Source: Caulobacteraceae bacterium (lineage in GTDB: Bacteria; Pseudomonadota; Alphaproteobacteria; Caulobacterales; Aquidulcibacteraceae). From it: DNA of 64,000 nucleotides. Below the pieces are notes generated by a model. That model was not told the DNA's origin. It did not search any database and was given only the letters and a program-made list of their open reading frames with translations. Shown here one piece after another: positions 27,645-36,909 of the stretch. Where the stretch lies: assembly GCA_016703335.1 (NCBI GenBank), contig JADJCG010000002.1:186001-250000 (forward strand), given 5' to 3'. Every line of letters begins with the position of its first letter. The first letter of the stretch is position 1. A program made the translations under genes and the position numbers.

Positions 27645-28642
27645 CGCGCCACACGTTCCGCTGCATCGACGGCCATACAGCGGGCAATCCCGTTCGCCTG
27701 GTCATCGAAGGAGCGCCTGAACTCAATGGCGCGAGTATGAGCGAACGCCGCCAAGATTTCATGGCGCGCTACGATTGGATCCGCACCGGGCTCTGCTTCG
27801 AGCCGCGCGGCCACGACATGATGAGCGGCGGCTTCCTCTATCCGCCGACGACACCCGACGCTGATGTCGGCATTCTTTTCATCGAAACCAGCGGCTGCCT
27901 GCCCATGTGCGGCCATGGCACGATCGGCATCGTCACGTTCGGCATCGAGAATGGCCTCATCAAACCGCGCACGCCTGGCCGCTTCATTGCTGAAGTGCCT
28001 GCCGGCAAGATCGAACTCACCTATGTGCAAGACGGCGATCGTGTCCGCAGCGTCCGCATTCGCAATGTACCGAGCTATCTGGCTGCCGAGAACATCAGCA
28101 TAGACGTTCCAAACTTTGGCCCGCTCACGCTCGACATCGCCTATGGTGGCAACTTCTACGCCATCATCGAACCACAAGGCGCCTACATCGGCCTCGATGA
28201 TCTCGGCGCCGCGCGCATCCTCCAGCTCTCACCGATCATCCGCCAACTCGTCCGCGAGAAGATCGAACCCGTTCATCCGGTCGATGCTACTATTCGCGGT
28301 GTCAGCCACGTGCTTTGGGCGGACAAGCCGAACGGCGAGGGCGCGCACGGCCGCAACGCCGTCTTCTACGGCGACAAAGCCATCGACCGCAGCCCATGTG
28401 GCACCGGCACATCCGCGCGGCTCGCGCATCTGCACGCTAAGGGCAAACTCGCAGTCGGCGACGCCTTCGTCCACGAGAGTTACATTCTCTCGCGCTTCAC
28501 AGGCCGCGTCGAAGCCGAGACCGAACTTGGCGGCAAACCGGCGATCATCCCGTCCATCGAAGGATCTGCTATCGCAACTGGCCGCAACGAAATCTGGATC
28601 GACAGCGAAGACGCCTTCGCTCATGGCTTCCAAGTCGTCTGA
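27641..28642 (+). CDS. 4-hydroxyproline 2-epimerase (proline racemase family)
   Basis: A 333-residue proline-racemase-fold enzyme. Both active-site cysteines are present, C90 in CLPMCGHGTIG and C253 in RSPCGTGTSARL, which marks a racemase/epimerase rather than a trans-3-hydroxyproline dehydratase, in which the first cysteine is replaced. It converts trans-4-hydroxy-L-proline to cis-4-hydroxy-D-proline. GTG 27641 overlaps the stop of the DapA-family gene as GTGA, which supports one operon. Together with the divergent dehydrogenase it gives three of the four enzymes of the pathway to 2-oxoglutarate. Confidence 0.9.
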   Translation: MTRHTFRCIDGHTAGNPVRLVIEGAPELNGASMSERRQDFMARYDWIRTGLCFEPRGHDMMSGGFLYPPTTPDADVGILFIETSGCLPMCGHGTIGIVTFGIENGLIKPRTPGRFIAEVPAGKIELTYVQDGDRVRSVRIRNVPSYLAAENISIDVPNFGPLTLDIAYGGNFYAIIEPQGAYIGLDDLGAARILQLSPIIRQLVREKIEPVHPVDATIRGVSHVLWADKPNGEGAHGRNAVFYGDKAIDRSPCGTGTSARLAHLHAKGKLAVGDAFVHESYILSRFTGRVEAETELGGKPAIIPSIEGSAIATGRNEIWIDSEDAFAHGFQVV

Positions 28643-28705
28643 TCGGCGTTGCGCCCCCGGCGGGCGCGTGCTCAATTCGGGAAAAGACGTGCGGGGGAGA
28701 AACGC

Positions 28706-29629
28706 ATGGGGGCTACGTTCGGGCTGGTCATTCGCTGGCTGACGACGATTGTGGGCGGTCTACTGACTGCGCTGTCGGCGATCGCTATTTACTTCACGAC
28801 CGCTTTGCTGCGCACGGCGCACAAACGCGGTGAACTCACGCCAAAAGTAGAAGCCATCGGCCTCGGCGCCGTGACCAACTTCTTCGATACGCTCGGCATC
28901 GGCTCGTTCGCGCCGACCACTGCGTGGATGAAGATCCGCAAGATGGCGCCGGATAGCTATTTTCCCGCGATCCTCAATGCTGGTCACGCGCTGCCGACGG
29001 TCACGCAAGCGCTGATATTCATCACGCTCGTTCAAGTAAGTCCAGTATTGCTCATCTCGTGCATCGTTGCTTCATGCGCCGGCGCTTTCATCGGTGCGCC
29101 CATTGTGCAGCGCTCACCGGTGCGACTGGTGCAAGGTGTCGTCGGTGTGGCGCTCTTGATTGCAGCGACTCTGTACGCGCTGAGCAATCTCCATCTAATG
29201 CCCATCGGCGGCGAAGCGCTTTCGCTTGAAGGCACATATTTTATCATCGCCATCGTCGCGCACTTCATCATGGGTGTGCTGATGATGTTCGGTATCGGCC
29301 TCTATGCGCCCTCACTGATTGTCTTGAGCTTGCTCGGCCTCAATCCTGCTGCTGCGTTCCCAATCATGATGGGCTCGTGCGCATTCTTGATGCCGATCTC
29401 CAGTCTCAACTTCTTGAAGTCAGAGCGCATCGATTTGCGCATCGTGATCGGCATGGCGATTGGTGGCATTCCCGCCGTGCTAATCGCTGCGTTCGTCGTC
29501 AAATCGCTCGACCTAGTCACGCTACGTTGGCTGGTGGTTGTCGTTGTCCTTTACGCCGCGGCGTTGCTGCTGCGCTCGGCATTTTCCAAAAAGATTACGC
29601 CGGCCGAAGGCACGCCCGCGGCTTCCTAG
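28706..29629 (+). CDS. TauE/SafE-family sulfite/anion exporter-like membrane protein
   Basis: A 307-residue membrane protein with about eight hydrophobic helices and the two-fold repeat of the TauE/SafE family (GLGAVTNFFDTLGIGSFAPT in the first half, GLNPAAAFPIMMGSCAFLMP in the second). The family moves sulfite, sulfoacetate or related anions, but substrates vary widely. GCGGGGGAGA lies upstream of ATG 28706. It follows the hydroxyproline genes by 63 bases; a link to them is not shown. Confidence 0.88.
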   Translation: MGATFGLVIRWLTTIVGGLLTALSAIAIYFTTALLRTAHKRGELTPKVEAIGLGAVTNFFDTLGIGSFAPTTAWMKIRKMAPDSYFPAILNAGHALPTVTQALIFITLVQVSPVLLISCIVASCAGAFIGAPIVQRSPVRLVQGVVGVALLIAATLYALSNLHLMPIGGEALSLEGTYFIIAIVAHFIMGVLMMFGIGLYAPSLIVLSLLGLNPAAAFPIMMGSCAFLMPISSLNFLKSERIDLRIVIGMAIGGIPAVLIAAFVVKSLDLVTLRWLVVVVVLYAAALLLRSAFSKKITPAEGTPAAS

Positions 29630-29636
29630 GATCAAC

Positions 29637-31379
29637 ATGAAACGATTGCTCATCGCCGCCGCCGCTCTCTTGTGCGCCACGCCCGCCTCCGCGCAGAATG
29701 CCGATCTCTCGCGGCTCTTTGAGGATGAGCGCGCCTTCGTCTATCGGGAGGATCCGCTCTCCGCGACCGGCGCCGGCATCCATGACTACGACGACCGTCT
29801 GCCGTCAGTGACGCCTGAAGCGAATGCGCGGCAATTGCTTGAAAACCAGCAATTCCTTGCGCGCTTGCACGCGATTGATCGCGCGCAACTCTCGCACCAG
29901 GAGCAGGTGAGCTACGATCTTTTCGATTTCATGGTCGGCCAGCGCGTGCATCTTGCCCGCTATGACGACTGGCGCTTGCCGTTCAATAGCGACAGCGGCT
30001 TCTATTCCGAGATTGTCCTACTCGATGATCTCCAATCGCCGCGCACGGTGCGTGACTACGAAAACTACATCGCTCGCCTGAACGATACGCGCCGCTACTT
30101 CCGTGAGCAGATCGAAAACATGCGCGTCGGCATCCGTGACGGGTTCACACTGCCGCGCGAAATCATCGGCGGCGTGTCGCAAGTCATCGGCGGCTTTCGC
30201 TATGATGGCCCGGAGGCAATCGGCCTTTACGCGCCATTCGCCAACTTTCCTGCCACCGTTCCAGAGCCCGAACGCGCCCGTCTGCGTGAAGCAGGGCGCG
30301 CCGCTATCGCGAACAGCGTGATCCCGGCTTTTGATGATTTTCGCACGTTCTTCGAAACAGAATATGCACCGCACGCCCGCAACACGATCGCCGCGCAGCG
30401 CCTGCCTAACGGTCGCGCGTACTACGCCGATCTCGTTCGCTATTACACAACCTTGCCCGATGCGACGCCGCAGCAAATCCATCAGATCGGTCTCCGCGAA
30501 GTCGCGCGCATCCGTGCCGCGATGGAAGTTGAGATGCGTGCATCCGGCTTCCAAGGCACGTTTCCGGAATTCCTGACGTTCCTGCGCACCGATCCACAAT
30601 TCTACGCAACCACGCCGGAGCAGCTTTTGCGTGAAGGCGCGTGGATCACGCGAGAAATCGACGGTCAGATGCCGAACTTCTTCGGCCGCATTCCGCGCCG
30701 CCCGTACACCGTGCGCCCAGTGCCGGCGGAAATCGCCCCGAACTATACCGCTGGCCGCTACAGCGGTGGCCGTACCGATCAGGCTGGCGAGTATTGGCTC
30801 AATACCTACGCGCTCAACACGCGCCCGCTCTACGTGCTGCCGTCACTCACCGCGCACGAAGCCGCTCCAGGCCATCACACGCAGATTTCACTCGCACGCG
30901 AACTGGAAAACCTTCCCGCGTTCCGCGGCACGTTCTATCCGCACGCCTTCGGCGAAGGGTGGGGCCTTTATTCGGAGCGCCTCGGCGAGGAGATGGGCAT
31001 CTATCACACGCCGTATCAGCGCTTCGGGCGTCTCACCTATGAGATGTGGCGCGCTTGCCGCCTCGTCGTCGATACGGGCATGCATTCGATGGGTTGGTCA
31101 CGCCAACGCGCTCTCGACTATCTCTCCGAGAACACGGCGCTCTCGACGCACGAGATCCGCACCGAGGTTGATCGCTACATCGGCTGGCCGGGCCAGGCGC
31201 TCGCCTACAAGATGGGTGAGCTCAAGATCGTAGAGTTGCGCCAACGCGCAGAAGCCGCGCTCGGTGATCGCTTCGACCTTCGCGCGTTCCACGATGTCGT
31301 GCTCGGCAATGGCGGCGTGACGCTGCCGGTACTTGAGCGGCAGGTCGACGAGTACATCGCCGCAACGCGCGCGCAGTAG
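29637..31379 (+). CDS. exported DUF885 family protein (putative metallohydrolase)
   Basis: A 580-residue protein with signal peptide (MKRLLIAAAALLCATPASA) and the DUF885 domain over the rest. The family's likely metal motif is seen in LTAHEAAPGHHTQISL and FGEGWGLYSERLGEEMG, like a gluzincin HExxH with a distal glutamate. YIGWPGQALAYKMGELKI near the C-terminus is also characteristic. DUF885 proteins are believed to be peptidase-like, but no substrate is known. It starts eight bases after the TauE gene and is probably co-transcribed. Confidence 0.88.
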   Translation: MKRLLIAAAALLCATPASAQNADLSRLFEDERAFVYREDPLSATGAGIHDYDDRLPSVTPEANARQLLENQQFLARLHAIDRAQLSHQEQVSYDLFDFMVGQRVHLARYDDWRLPFNSDSGFYSEIVLLDDLQSPRTVRDYENYIARLNDTRRYFREQIENMRVGIRDGFTLPREIIGGVSQVIGGFRYDGPEAIGLYAPFANFPATVPEPERARLREAGRAAIANSVIPAFDDFRTFFETEYAPHARNTIAAQRLPNGRAYYADLVRYYTTLPDATPQQIHQIGLREVARIRAAMEVEMRASGFQGTFPEFLTFLRTDPQFYATTPEQLLREGAWITREIDGQMPNFFGRIPRRPYTVRPVPAEIAPNYTAGRYSGGRTDQAGEYWLNTYALNTRPLYVLPSLTAHEAAPGHHTQISLARELENLPAFRGTFYPHAFGEGWGLYSERLGEEMGIYHTPYQRFGRLTYEMWRACRLVVDTGMHSMGWSRQRALDYLSENTALSTHEIRTEVDRYIGWPGQALAYKMGELKIVELRQRAEAALGDRFDLRAFHDVVLGNGGVTLPVLERQVDEYIAATRAQ

Positions 31380-31381
31380 CG

Positions 31382-32014
31382 TTACTTCGTGCCGTACATC
31401 CGGTCGCCCGCATCGCCGAGGCCGGGCACGATGTAGCTGTGCTCGTTGAGCCGCTCATCGATCGCCGCGGTCCAGATCGGCACGTCGGGGTGATGGCTGC
31501 GAACGACATCGATACCTTCGGGGGCCGCGAGGAGGCACACGAGCCGAATGTCGGTGACGCCGTTCTCTTTCAGTCGATCGAGAGCGGCGACCGCCGTGTG
31601 CCCTGTCGCCAGCATCGGATCGACCACGATCACCAACCGGTCAGCGACATCGCTCGGCGCCTTGAAGTAGTACTCTACGGCTTTAAGAGTCTTCGGATCG
31701 CGATAGAGGCCAATGTGCGCGACGCGCGCGGACGGCACGAGTTCAAGCATGCCGTCGAGCAAGCCCATGCCCGCGCGAAGAATTGGTGCAAACACGAGTT
31801 TCTTCCCAGCAAGCCGCTTGCCCGTCATCGCGGCTACCGGCGTTTCAATCGCAACGTCCTCAAGCGGAAGATCTCGCGTCACCTCGTAGCAGAGCAGAAC
31901 GCTGATCTCGCGCAGTAGCGCTCGGAACGAGCGCGTTGATGTTTCCTTGTCGCGGAGGATTGTGAGCTTGTGCTGCACCAGTGGGTGATCGACGATCGTA
32001 ACACCTTGCATCAA
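31382..32014 (-). CDS. upp: uracil phosphoribosyltransferase
   Basis: A 210-residue type I phosphoribosyltransferase that makes UMP from uracil and PRPP. Visible are [20 protein letters not shown] at the N-terminus, [14 protein letters not shown], the PRPP motif [15 protein letters not shown] and the uracil-binding end [16 protein letters not shown]. The start overlaps the URC4 stop by four bases. As the last gene of a URC1-URC4-UPRT set it probably supplies UMP to a uracil degradation route rather than serving only salvage. Confidence 0.95.
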   Translation of the reverse strand: MMQGVTIVDHPLVQHKLTILRDKETSTRSFRALLREISVLLCYEVTRDLPLEDVAIETPVAAMTGKRLAGKKLVFAPILRAGMGLLDGMLELVPSARVAHIGLYRDPKTLKAVEYYFKAPSDVADRLVIVVDPMLATGHTAVAALDRLKENGVTDIRLVCLLAAPEGIDVVRSHHPDVPIWTAAIDERLNEHSYIVPGLGDAGDRMYGTK

Positions 32015-33219
32015 AACACCGTGCCATCGCTATGAATGAGAAGAGGCGGTCCACCATCGGCCCGCTTGGCGCGTGCGATCTTGCGTCCTGCCGCCCATGT
32101 GCCTCCTTCAAGGACGCGCGCCAGAGGAAATTGCTCCGCGCTCACGCCTAGTCGCTCGCGCACCATCGGCGCAATGCGATCAAGCAGCGCCACCGTCAAC
32201 GAGCGCCAAGACACGATCGCTGGATCGCTGACGTTGTAGGCGCGAGTGAGGTCACCGCGTGGTACGAGCACGCCTGCGTCAACGAACAGCCCACCATTGC
32301 GGTACTCCGCGAGTCCGGTGAGCCCATCGATCTCAACAACGCGAATACCCGCAACCTCAAGAGGCTCGATCAGCGAATAGGCGAGCCATTGCGAGAGCTT
32401 GTGCAGCGGCACGTAGCCGAGCTGCGGATGCGGCCAGCAATCACCGAGCGGGACGCCATCGAGAGAGGGACGATTTTCCCAAATCGGCCCCAGTGCGTCG
32501 AGCAGCACTTCGAGAATGATCGGCGCGGCGAGCACGCCGTGTGTCGCGCGGGCCTTTAGGAGATCGTAGAGCCCGCCAGGCCGCGGCGCATCTTGCAACG
32601 CAAAGAGAGCGGCGCGCGCATCCACCGTTTGCCCAAGCCGATTGAGTAAGCGCGCGCGGCCATCTAGGCCTTCAAGAGGATTGCTATCGCGCACCTGAAA
32701 CGCATCGGCGAGCGCCGCGCCGTTCAACCGCGCCAGCCCTTCCGCATCTGCGCGCAATGGATCAGTCGGATCGGCTGAGAAGCCGCCCCACTCGAACAGC
32801 CGCAAACTCGCGAGCGCTAGGCCTTCAGAGCGCGCGGCAACCAAATCTGTGCTGGTATCTTCAAATCGCCAAGCGGCGCCGGCGCCTGCATCGAGAAGCA
32901 CGGACGTAATCGCCAGATCGAACTCAGCGCGCGCCTTTGCGTCGGCGTCGCGCCATGTAACTTCCTTGGCAATCTCTCGCCACAGGTCGCGACCACCGAA
33001 CACGAAGTGCCGCCAGCGCGCGTGGAATGGGACGTCGAGCATGGGGTAACGTTTGCGTACGACCTCGGCGACAAAGTCCGCGCACGCAGGCAGTGCATCG
33101 AGATTGAGCGTCCAATCGTCGAGCTCGCCTGCCTCCGCCAACGCGAACGCTTCATTCGCGCGCGAACGCACGGCCGCCGCGCTGAGCAGGGTGCGCGCGT
33201 CAGAAGTCTTTGAGGTCAC
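32011..33219 (-). CDS. URC4/urg3 family (DUF1688) uracil-catabolism protein
   Basis: A 402-residue protein of the URC4/Urg3 family. Family marks: [90 protein letters not shown] and [19 protein letters not shown] near the end. In yeast, URC4 is required with URC1 and a uracil phosphoribosyltransferase for a uracil-degrading pathway; its biochemical step is not settled. It overlaps URC1 by 20 bases and upp by 4. Confidence 0.9.
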   Translation of the reverse strand: MTSKTSDARTLLSAAAVRSRANEAFALAEAGELDDWTLNLDALPACADFVAEVVRKRYPMLDVPFHARWRHFVFGGRDLWREIAKEVTWRDADAKARAEFDLAITSVLLDAGAGAAWRFEDTSTDLVAARSEGLALASLRLFEWGGFSADPTDPLRADAEGLARLNGAALADAFQVRDSNPLEGLDGRARLLNRLGQTVDARAALFALQDAPRPGGLYDLLKARATHGVLAAPIILEVLLDALGPIWENRPSLDGVPLGDCWPHPQLGYVPLHKLSQWLAYSLIEPLEVAGIRVVEIDGLTGLAEYRNGGLFVDAGVLVPRGDLTRAYNVSDPAIVSWRSLTVALLDRIAPMVRERLGVSAEQFPLARVLEGGTWAAGRKIARAKRADGGPPLLIHSDGTVF

Positions 33220-34401
33220 GCCCCACCGTGCGGGTTAGATCTTCTTCGGTCGGCGCAGCTTCGGCGCTGAAATAGCCGGCCGCCTTCTTTGCTTCCATCT
33301 CAACGTTCGCATCCGATGGCACCAGATCTGCGGGGATCGGTACGCGTTCGCCGATCGTGATGCCGGCACCCGTGATCGCGTCATGCTTCATGTTAGACAT
33401 CGAGACGAATCGATCGATGCGCGTGATGCCGAGCCAATGCAGCACGTCCGGCATCAATTGTTGAAACCGCGCGTCCTGCACGCCGGCGACGCATTCTGTG
33501 CGCTCGAAATACGTTGCCGCCTGATCGCCACCCGGCTGACGCTTGCGCGCATTGTAGACGAGAAACTTCGTCACCTCGCCAAGCGCGCGGCCTTCCTTGC
33601 GATTGTAGGCAATCAGCCCCGCGCCGCCGGCTTGCGCTTCGCGCACGCATTCCTCGATGCCGTGCGTGAGATAGGGGCGGCACGTGCAAATGTCTGAGCC
33701 AAATACGTCCGAGCCATTGCACTCATCGTGCACCCGGCACGTTAATCGCCGCGCAGGATCGGCGATCGCAGCTGGATCACCAAAGATGTAAAGCGTGATG
33801 CCGCCGATCGGTGGCAGGAAAACGCTCAAGTCTGGCCGCGTCACAAGCTCCGGGTACATGCCGCCCGTCTGCTCAAACAGCGTATGCCGCAGGCGCTCTT
33901 CGCTCACGCCAAACCGCGCGGCTACGCCCGGCAAGTGCCACACCGGATCAATCGCGGCTTTCGTCACCGCGACATCGCCGCTCTCGTGAACGATCGCGCC
34001 GTCAACCTTCAACCGTTCAAGCCGGATCGCCTCGCGCACTTCCGGGAGCGACAAACGCGCTTTCGTGATCGCGATCGTGGGCCGAATATCGACGCCCGTG
34101 TCGATCTCCGTCTTGAAGGCATCGGCAACCAAGTGACCCCACGGATCGAGCGACACGATCTTGCTCGCATCGCCCCACTGCGGAAACGGCCCCATCTGCA
34201 CACCCGCTGAAACCGCGAGCGCCCGATACACGGAATACGCGCCGCCGTACGCGCCAATCGCGTTGCGATCCGTCGTCACCGAGCCGATCACAGGCCCGCG
34301 CTCGTGCGCGCTCGTCGCGCCCCAATGAATTGGGAAACGCACAGCAGCGCCGGTCCCGGATGGGAAGTCAGGCGGATGTGACCGATGCGGTTTTCGGACA
34401 T
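33200..34401 (-). CDS. GTP cyclohydrolase II-like protein (URC1 family), one frameshift near the start
   Basis: A RibA-family enzyme of about 400 residues. The three zinc cysteines of GTP cyclohydrolase II are kept in VHDECNGSDVFGSDICTC, together with GEVTKFLVYNARKRQ and MSNMKHDAITGAGI. URC1 members lack the second riboflavin domain and act in uracil catabolism. The frame from a GTG at 34342 is intact, but the family N-terminus MSENRIGHIRLTSHPG reads from ATG 34401 in the next frame and joins at a C run (34355-34357) that is one base short, so I place the true start at 34401. Order URC1-URC4-upp. Confidence 0.88.
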
Positions 34402-34490
34402 GTTTGCTTCGTCGGCGTCGAATACGCCCTCGTGATTCGTAATGTGAGCGTGCGGCGCCTGTTAGGCAAGGCGCGTGGGCGTTGCCGCAA

Positions 34491-35228
34491 TTACGCCTTC
34501 AACAAGTCCAGCATCGCCATTGCTGCCGCTGGATTGCGCTCCTTCGCGCCGCTGATGAAGTAGAGGAACACCTCGCCTGATTTCTCCCAATCGCGCGCCG
34601 TCTTCGCCCATTTCTTCAGCGCCGCTTTCGGATAGCCCGTCGGTTCATCAGGCTGCGTCAGCTCCAAGCGCGCGTACGAAAAGTCCGCCGTCGGTTCGAC
34701 GATCAGCGGGTGCTTCTCAGATTCAACCGTGACGACTGCGATGTTGCGATCGCGCGCGATCTTCAAGAACGCTTCATCCGTAAAGCTCGCATGCCGCACT
34801 TCGATCGCGTGGCGCAGCTTCAACTTGCCTAGCTTCTCCGGCAGTATGTCGAAGTAAGCGTTCATCTCGTCGGCATCGAACTTCTTATACGGCGCCATCT
34901 GCCAAAAGATCGGGCCGAGCTTTGAGCCCAGTTCGCCGACGCCGCTATTGAAGAACCATTCGATCGATTGCGCCGCTTCGCGCAAATCCTTGCGCTGCAC
35001 CGCCGCGCGCGGCGCTTTCACCGAGAACATAAAATCGTCCGGCGTCGTCGTTGCCCACTTCTTGAAGGAAGTTGCTGTCTGCGTTCGATAGAACGTCGCG
35101 TTGATCTCGATCGCCGTCACTTTGGTTGAGGCATACTCAAGCTGCTTCGCCGCCGCGAGCTTGGGTGGATAGAAGGTTTCCTCCCAAGGCTCGAAGCTCC
35201 AGCCACCGATTCCAACGCGGATCGTCAT
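34491..35228 (-). CDS. DUF72 family protein
   Basis: A 245-residue (beta/alpha)8 protein of the DUF72/YecE family: VGIGGWSFEPWEETFYPPK, AIEINATFYRTQTATSFKKW, FMFSVKAPRAAVQRKDLR, HAIEVRHASFTDEAFL, YARLELTQPDEPTGYPKAAL and EVFLYFISGAKERNPAAA. Function is unknown, although the fold suggests a sugar- or phosphate-binding enzyme. Its start lies one base after the stop of the enoyl-CoA hydratase gene, so the two are probably co-transcribed. Confidence 0.9.
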   Translation of the reverse strand: MTIRVGIGGWSFEPWEETFYPPKLAAAKQLEYASTKVTAIEINATFYRTQTATSFKKWATTTPDDFMFSVKAPRAAVQRKDLREAAQSIEWFFNSGVGELGSKLGPIFWQMAPYKKFDADEMNAYFDILPEKLGKLKLRHAIEVRHASFTDEAFLKIARDRNIAVVTVESEKHPLIVEPTADFSYARLELTQPDEPTGYPKAALKKWAKTARDWEKSGEVFLYFISGAKERNPAAAMAMLDLLKA

Positions 35229-35229
35229 C

Positions 35230-36030
35230 TCACTCGCCTGTGAATTTCGGGGTACGCTTCTCGGTGAACGCGTCGACCGCTTCCTTATGGTCGCGCGTCT
35301 CGTGCGCCAGCGCTTGGAAAGCGGCAGAGAGTTCCAGCACGTCGCTTAGGCGTCCGTGCTGCGCTTCGCGCAGCAAGCGCTTCGCCAGCCGCACGGTGCG
35401 GGGAGGGTTCACCGCGATGCGCTCAGCGACTTTGCGCGCTTCGTCCATCAGCGCGTCATCCGAAACCACGCGCGACACCAAGCCGATGCGCGCCGCTTCC
35501 TCCGCGTCGATCGTATCGCCGGTGAGCACCAATTCCGCTGCGCGGGACGCGCCGATCGCATTGGTCAAAATCCAAGCGCCGCCGTCACCCGGGATGATGC
35601 CGACCTTCACAAAGCTCGACGCCATCTTCGCGGAGGCGGCCGCGAGACGGATGTCGCACAACACGCCGATGTCGAGACCCAAGCCAATCGCGTGGCCATT
35701 GATTGCCGCGATTGTCGCGACTTCAACATCGGCCAACGCCTTGATTACTGAATGCACGCCGCGCCGATAGTTTGCGCGCGTGCCGTCCGGCGTTGCGCGT
35801 GGACCAATGCCGCTGCGCTCGCGGATCGCTTTGAGATCGCCGCCCGCACAAAATGATTTACCGGCGCCGGTGAGGATCACTGCGTTGACGCCTTCGTCGT
35901 CGTTCGCCTTCCACAGCGCGCCGGCAAGATCATCGCAATCTTCTTGCGTCGCGATGGCGTTGCGGCTCTCGGGCCGGTTCAACGTGATCGTCGCAACTCG
36001 GCCGGATTTTTCGTAGGTGGCGAACGTCAT
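35230..36030 (-). CDS. enoyl-CoA hydratase/isomerase family protein
   Basis: A 266-residue crotonase-fold protein: ITLNRPESRNAIATQED, GKSFCAGGDLKAIRERSG (oxyanion loop), NGHAIGLGLDIGVLCDIRLA (second oxyanion glycine) and GIIPGDGGAWILTNAIG (region of the catalytic acid; an aspartate precedes GGA where a glutamate is usual in hydratases). HNPKF-like close: EAVDAFTEKRTPKF. The family hydrates 2-enoyl-CoAs. It could serve leucine degradation (methylglutaconyl-CoA hydratase) given ivd/mcc 5 kb away, but it is not in that operon. Confidence 0.9.
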   Translation of the reverse strand: MTFATYEKSGRVATITLNRPESRNAIATQEDCDDLAGALWKANDDEGVNAVILTGAGKSFCAGGDLKAIRERSGIGPRATPDGTRANYRRGVHSVIKALADVEVATIAAINGHAIGLGLDIGVLCDIRLAAASAKMASSFVKVGIIPGDGGAWILTNAIGASRAAELVLTGDTIDAEEAARIGLVSRVVSDDALMDEARKVAERIAVNPPRTVRLAKRLLREAQHGRLSDVLELSAAFQALAHETRDHKEAVDAFTEKRTPKFTGE

Positions 36031-36086
36031 GGAAGCTCCGCGGAAATCTCCGCGTGGCTTAGACGATCAGCCCTCCGGCGCCAATG

Positions 36087-36842
36087 CTACTCCGGCCCAG
36101 AACCCTCTACGTAAGCGATCAAATCCTCGCTCTGCGCCGGATTCGGACCATGCCGGGTTACGTCAACGCGTCCGCGCCCATCGCGTCCTGCGACGACAGC
36201 GATTTGGGTCTCGGCATCCGCTTGGAATTGGTAGCGCGCGCCGTTTGCATCCGTTTGCTCCGTTCCATCGCGCACTTCGAGCGAGAACGTTGTGGTGCGA
36301 CCGTTTTCGGCGATGTCGATCGGCTGCGCGTTCGCGGCCGCAGAGAAGTCGTATGAATGATAGAGCAGATCGCCGTCGCCATCTTCGCTGACGACAATCG
36401 TACGCCGCCCGGTGAAGCCCATCAGCCGCGTACGTGGCAGCCAGCGGCACGAAAGTTCACGCTCGCCCAACCGCACGCTCGAATAGACTTCAGTGTACGC
36501 CGCGCCTGGCGTTTCCAACATGCCCGAGTTGATCTGACGGACATGGCCCGCTTCGACGTTGTTTTGCGACAACGGCGTGTAGATGCTGCCGGCGGCGCCA
36601 TCGCTTTCGCCGATCTGATAGTCCGTGCGCTGGATTAGTGCGCCGTTTGGCTTGTCGTACTGCGCCACGTGCGCGGTGTTCTCATCGCGCTCGAACACCA
36701 ACAGCACCGGCGCGTTGATCGCATCACAGATGAACCACGGCGCAGCGACAGCTTGCACCGTCGTTTCGGGAAGGGGCGGCGGCGGTTCCGATTGGCCGCA
36801 TGCAGTGAGCAGGGCGGCAGCGGCGAGAAGAGCGTAGCGCAT
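36087..36842 (-). CDS. hypothetical lipoprotein
   Basis: A 251-residue protein with lipoprotein signal MRYALLAAAALLTAC. I start at the second ATG because GGAG then lies about ten bases upstream, and the first ATG abuts it. The mature part is mostly beta-strand by appearance (VLLVFERDENTAHVAQYD, ELSCRWLPRTRLMGFTGRR, YHSYDFSAAANAQPID) with two cysteines. I do not recognise the domain. It is followed by no obvious partner. Confidence 0.72.
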   Translation of the reverse strand: MRYALLAAAALLTACGQSEPPPPLPETTVQAVAAPWFICDAINAPVLLVFERDENTAHVAQYDKPNGALIQRTDYQIGESDGAAGSIYTPLSQNNVEAGHVRQINSGMLETPGAAYTEVYSSVRLGERELSCRWLPRTRLMGFTGRRTIVVSEDGDGDLLYHSYDFSAAANAQPIDIAENGRTTTFSLEVRDGTEQTDANGARYQFQADAETQIAVVAGRDGRGRVDVTRHGPNPAQSEDLIAYVEGSGPE

Positions 36843-36909
36843 GCGGAACATCTCCGGTTTCCGCTACTATACTGCACACCAACGGCGCCGCAATTTGGAT
36901 CGATCCGCT

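Noticed and set aside
27641..28642. trans-3-hydroxyproline dehydratase instead of epimerase
   Set aside because: The first active-site cysteine (C90) is present; dehydratases of the family have lost it.
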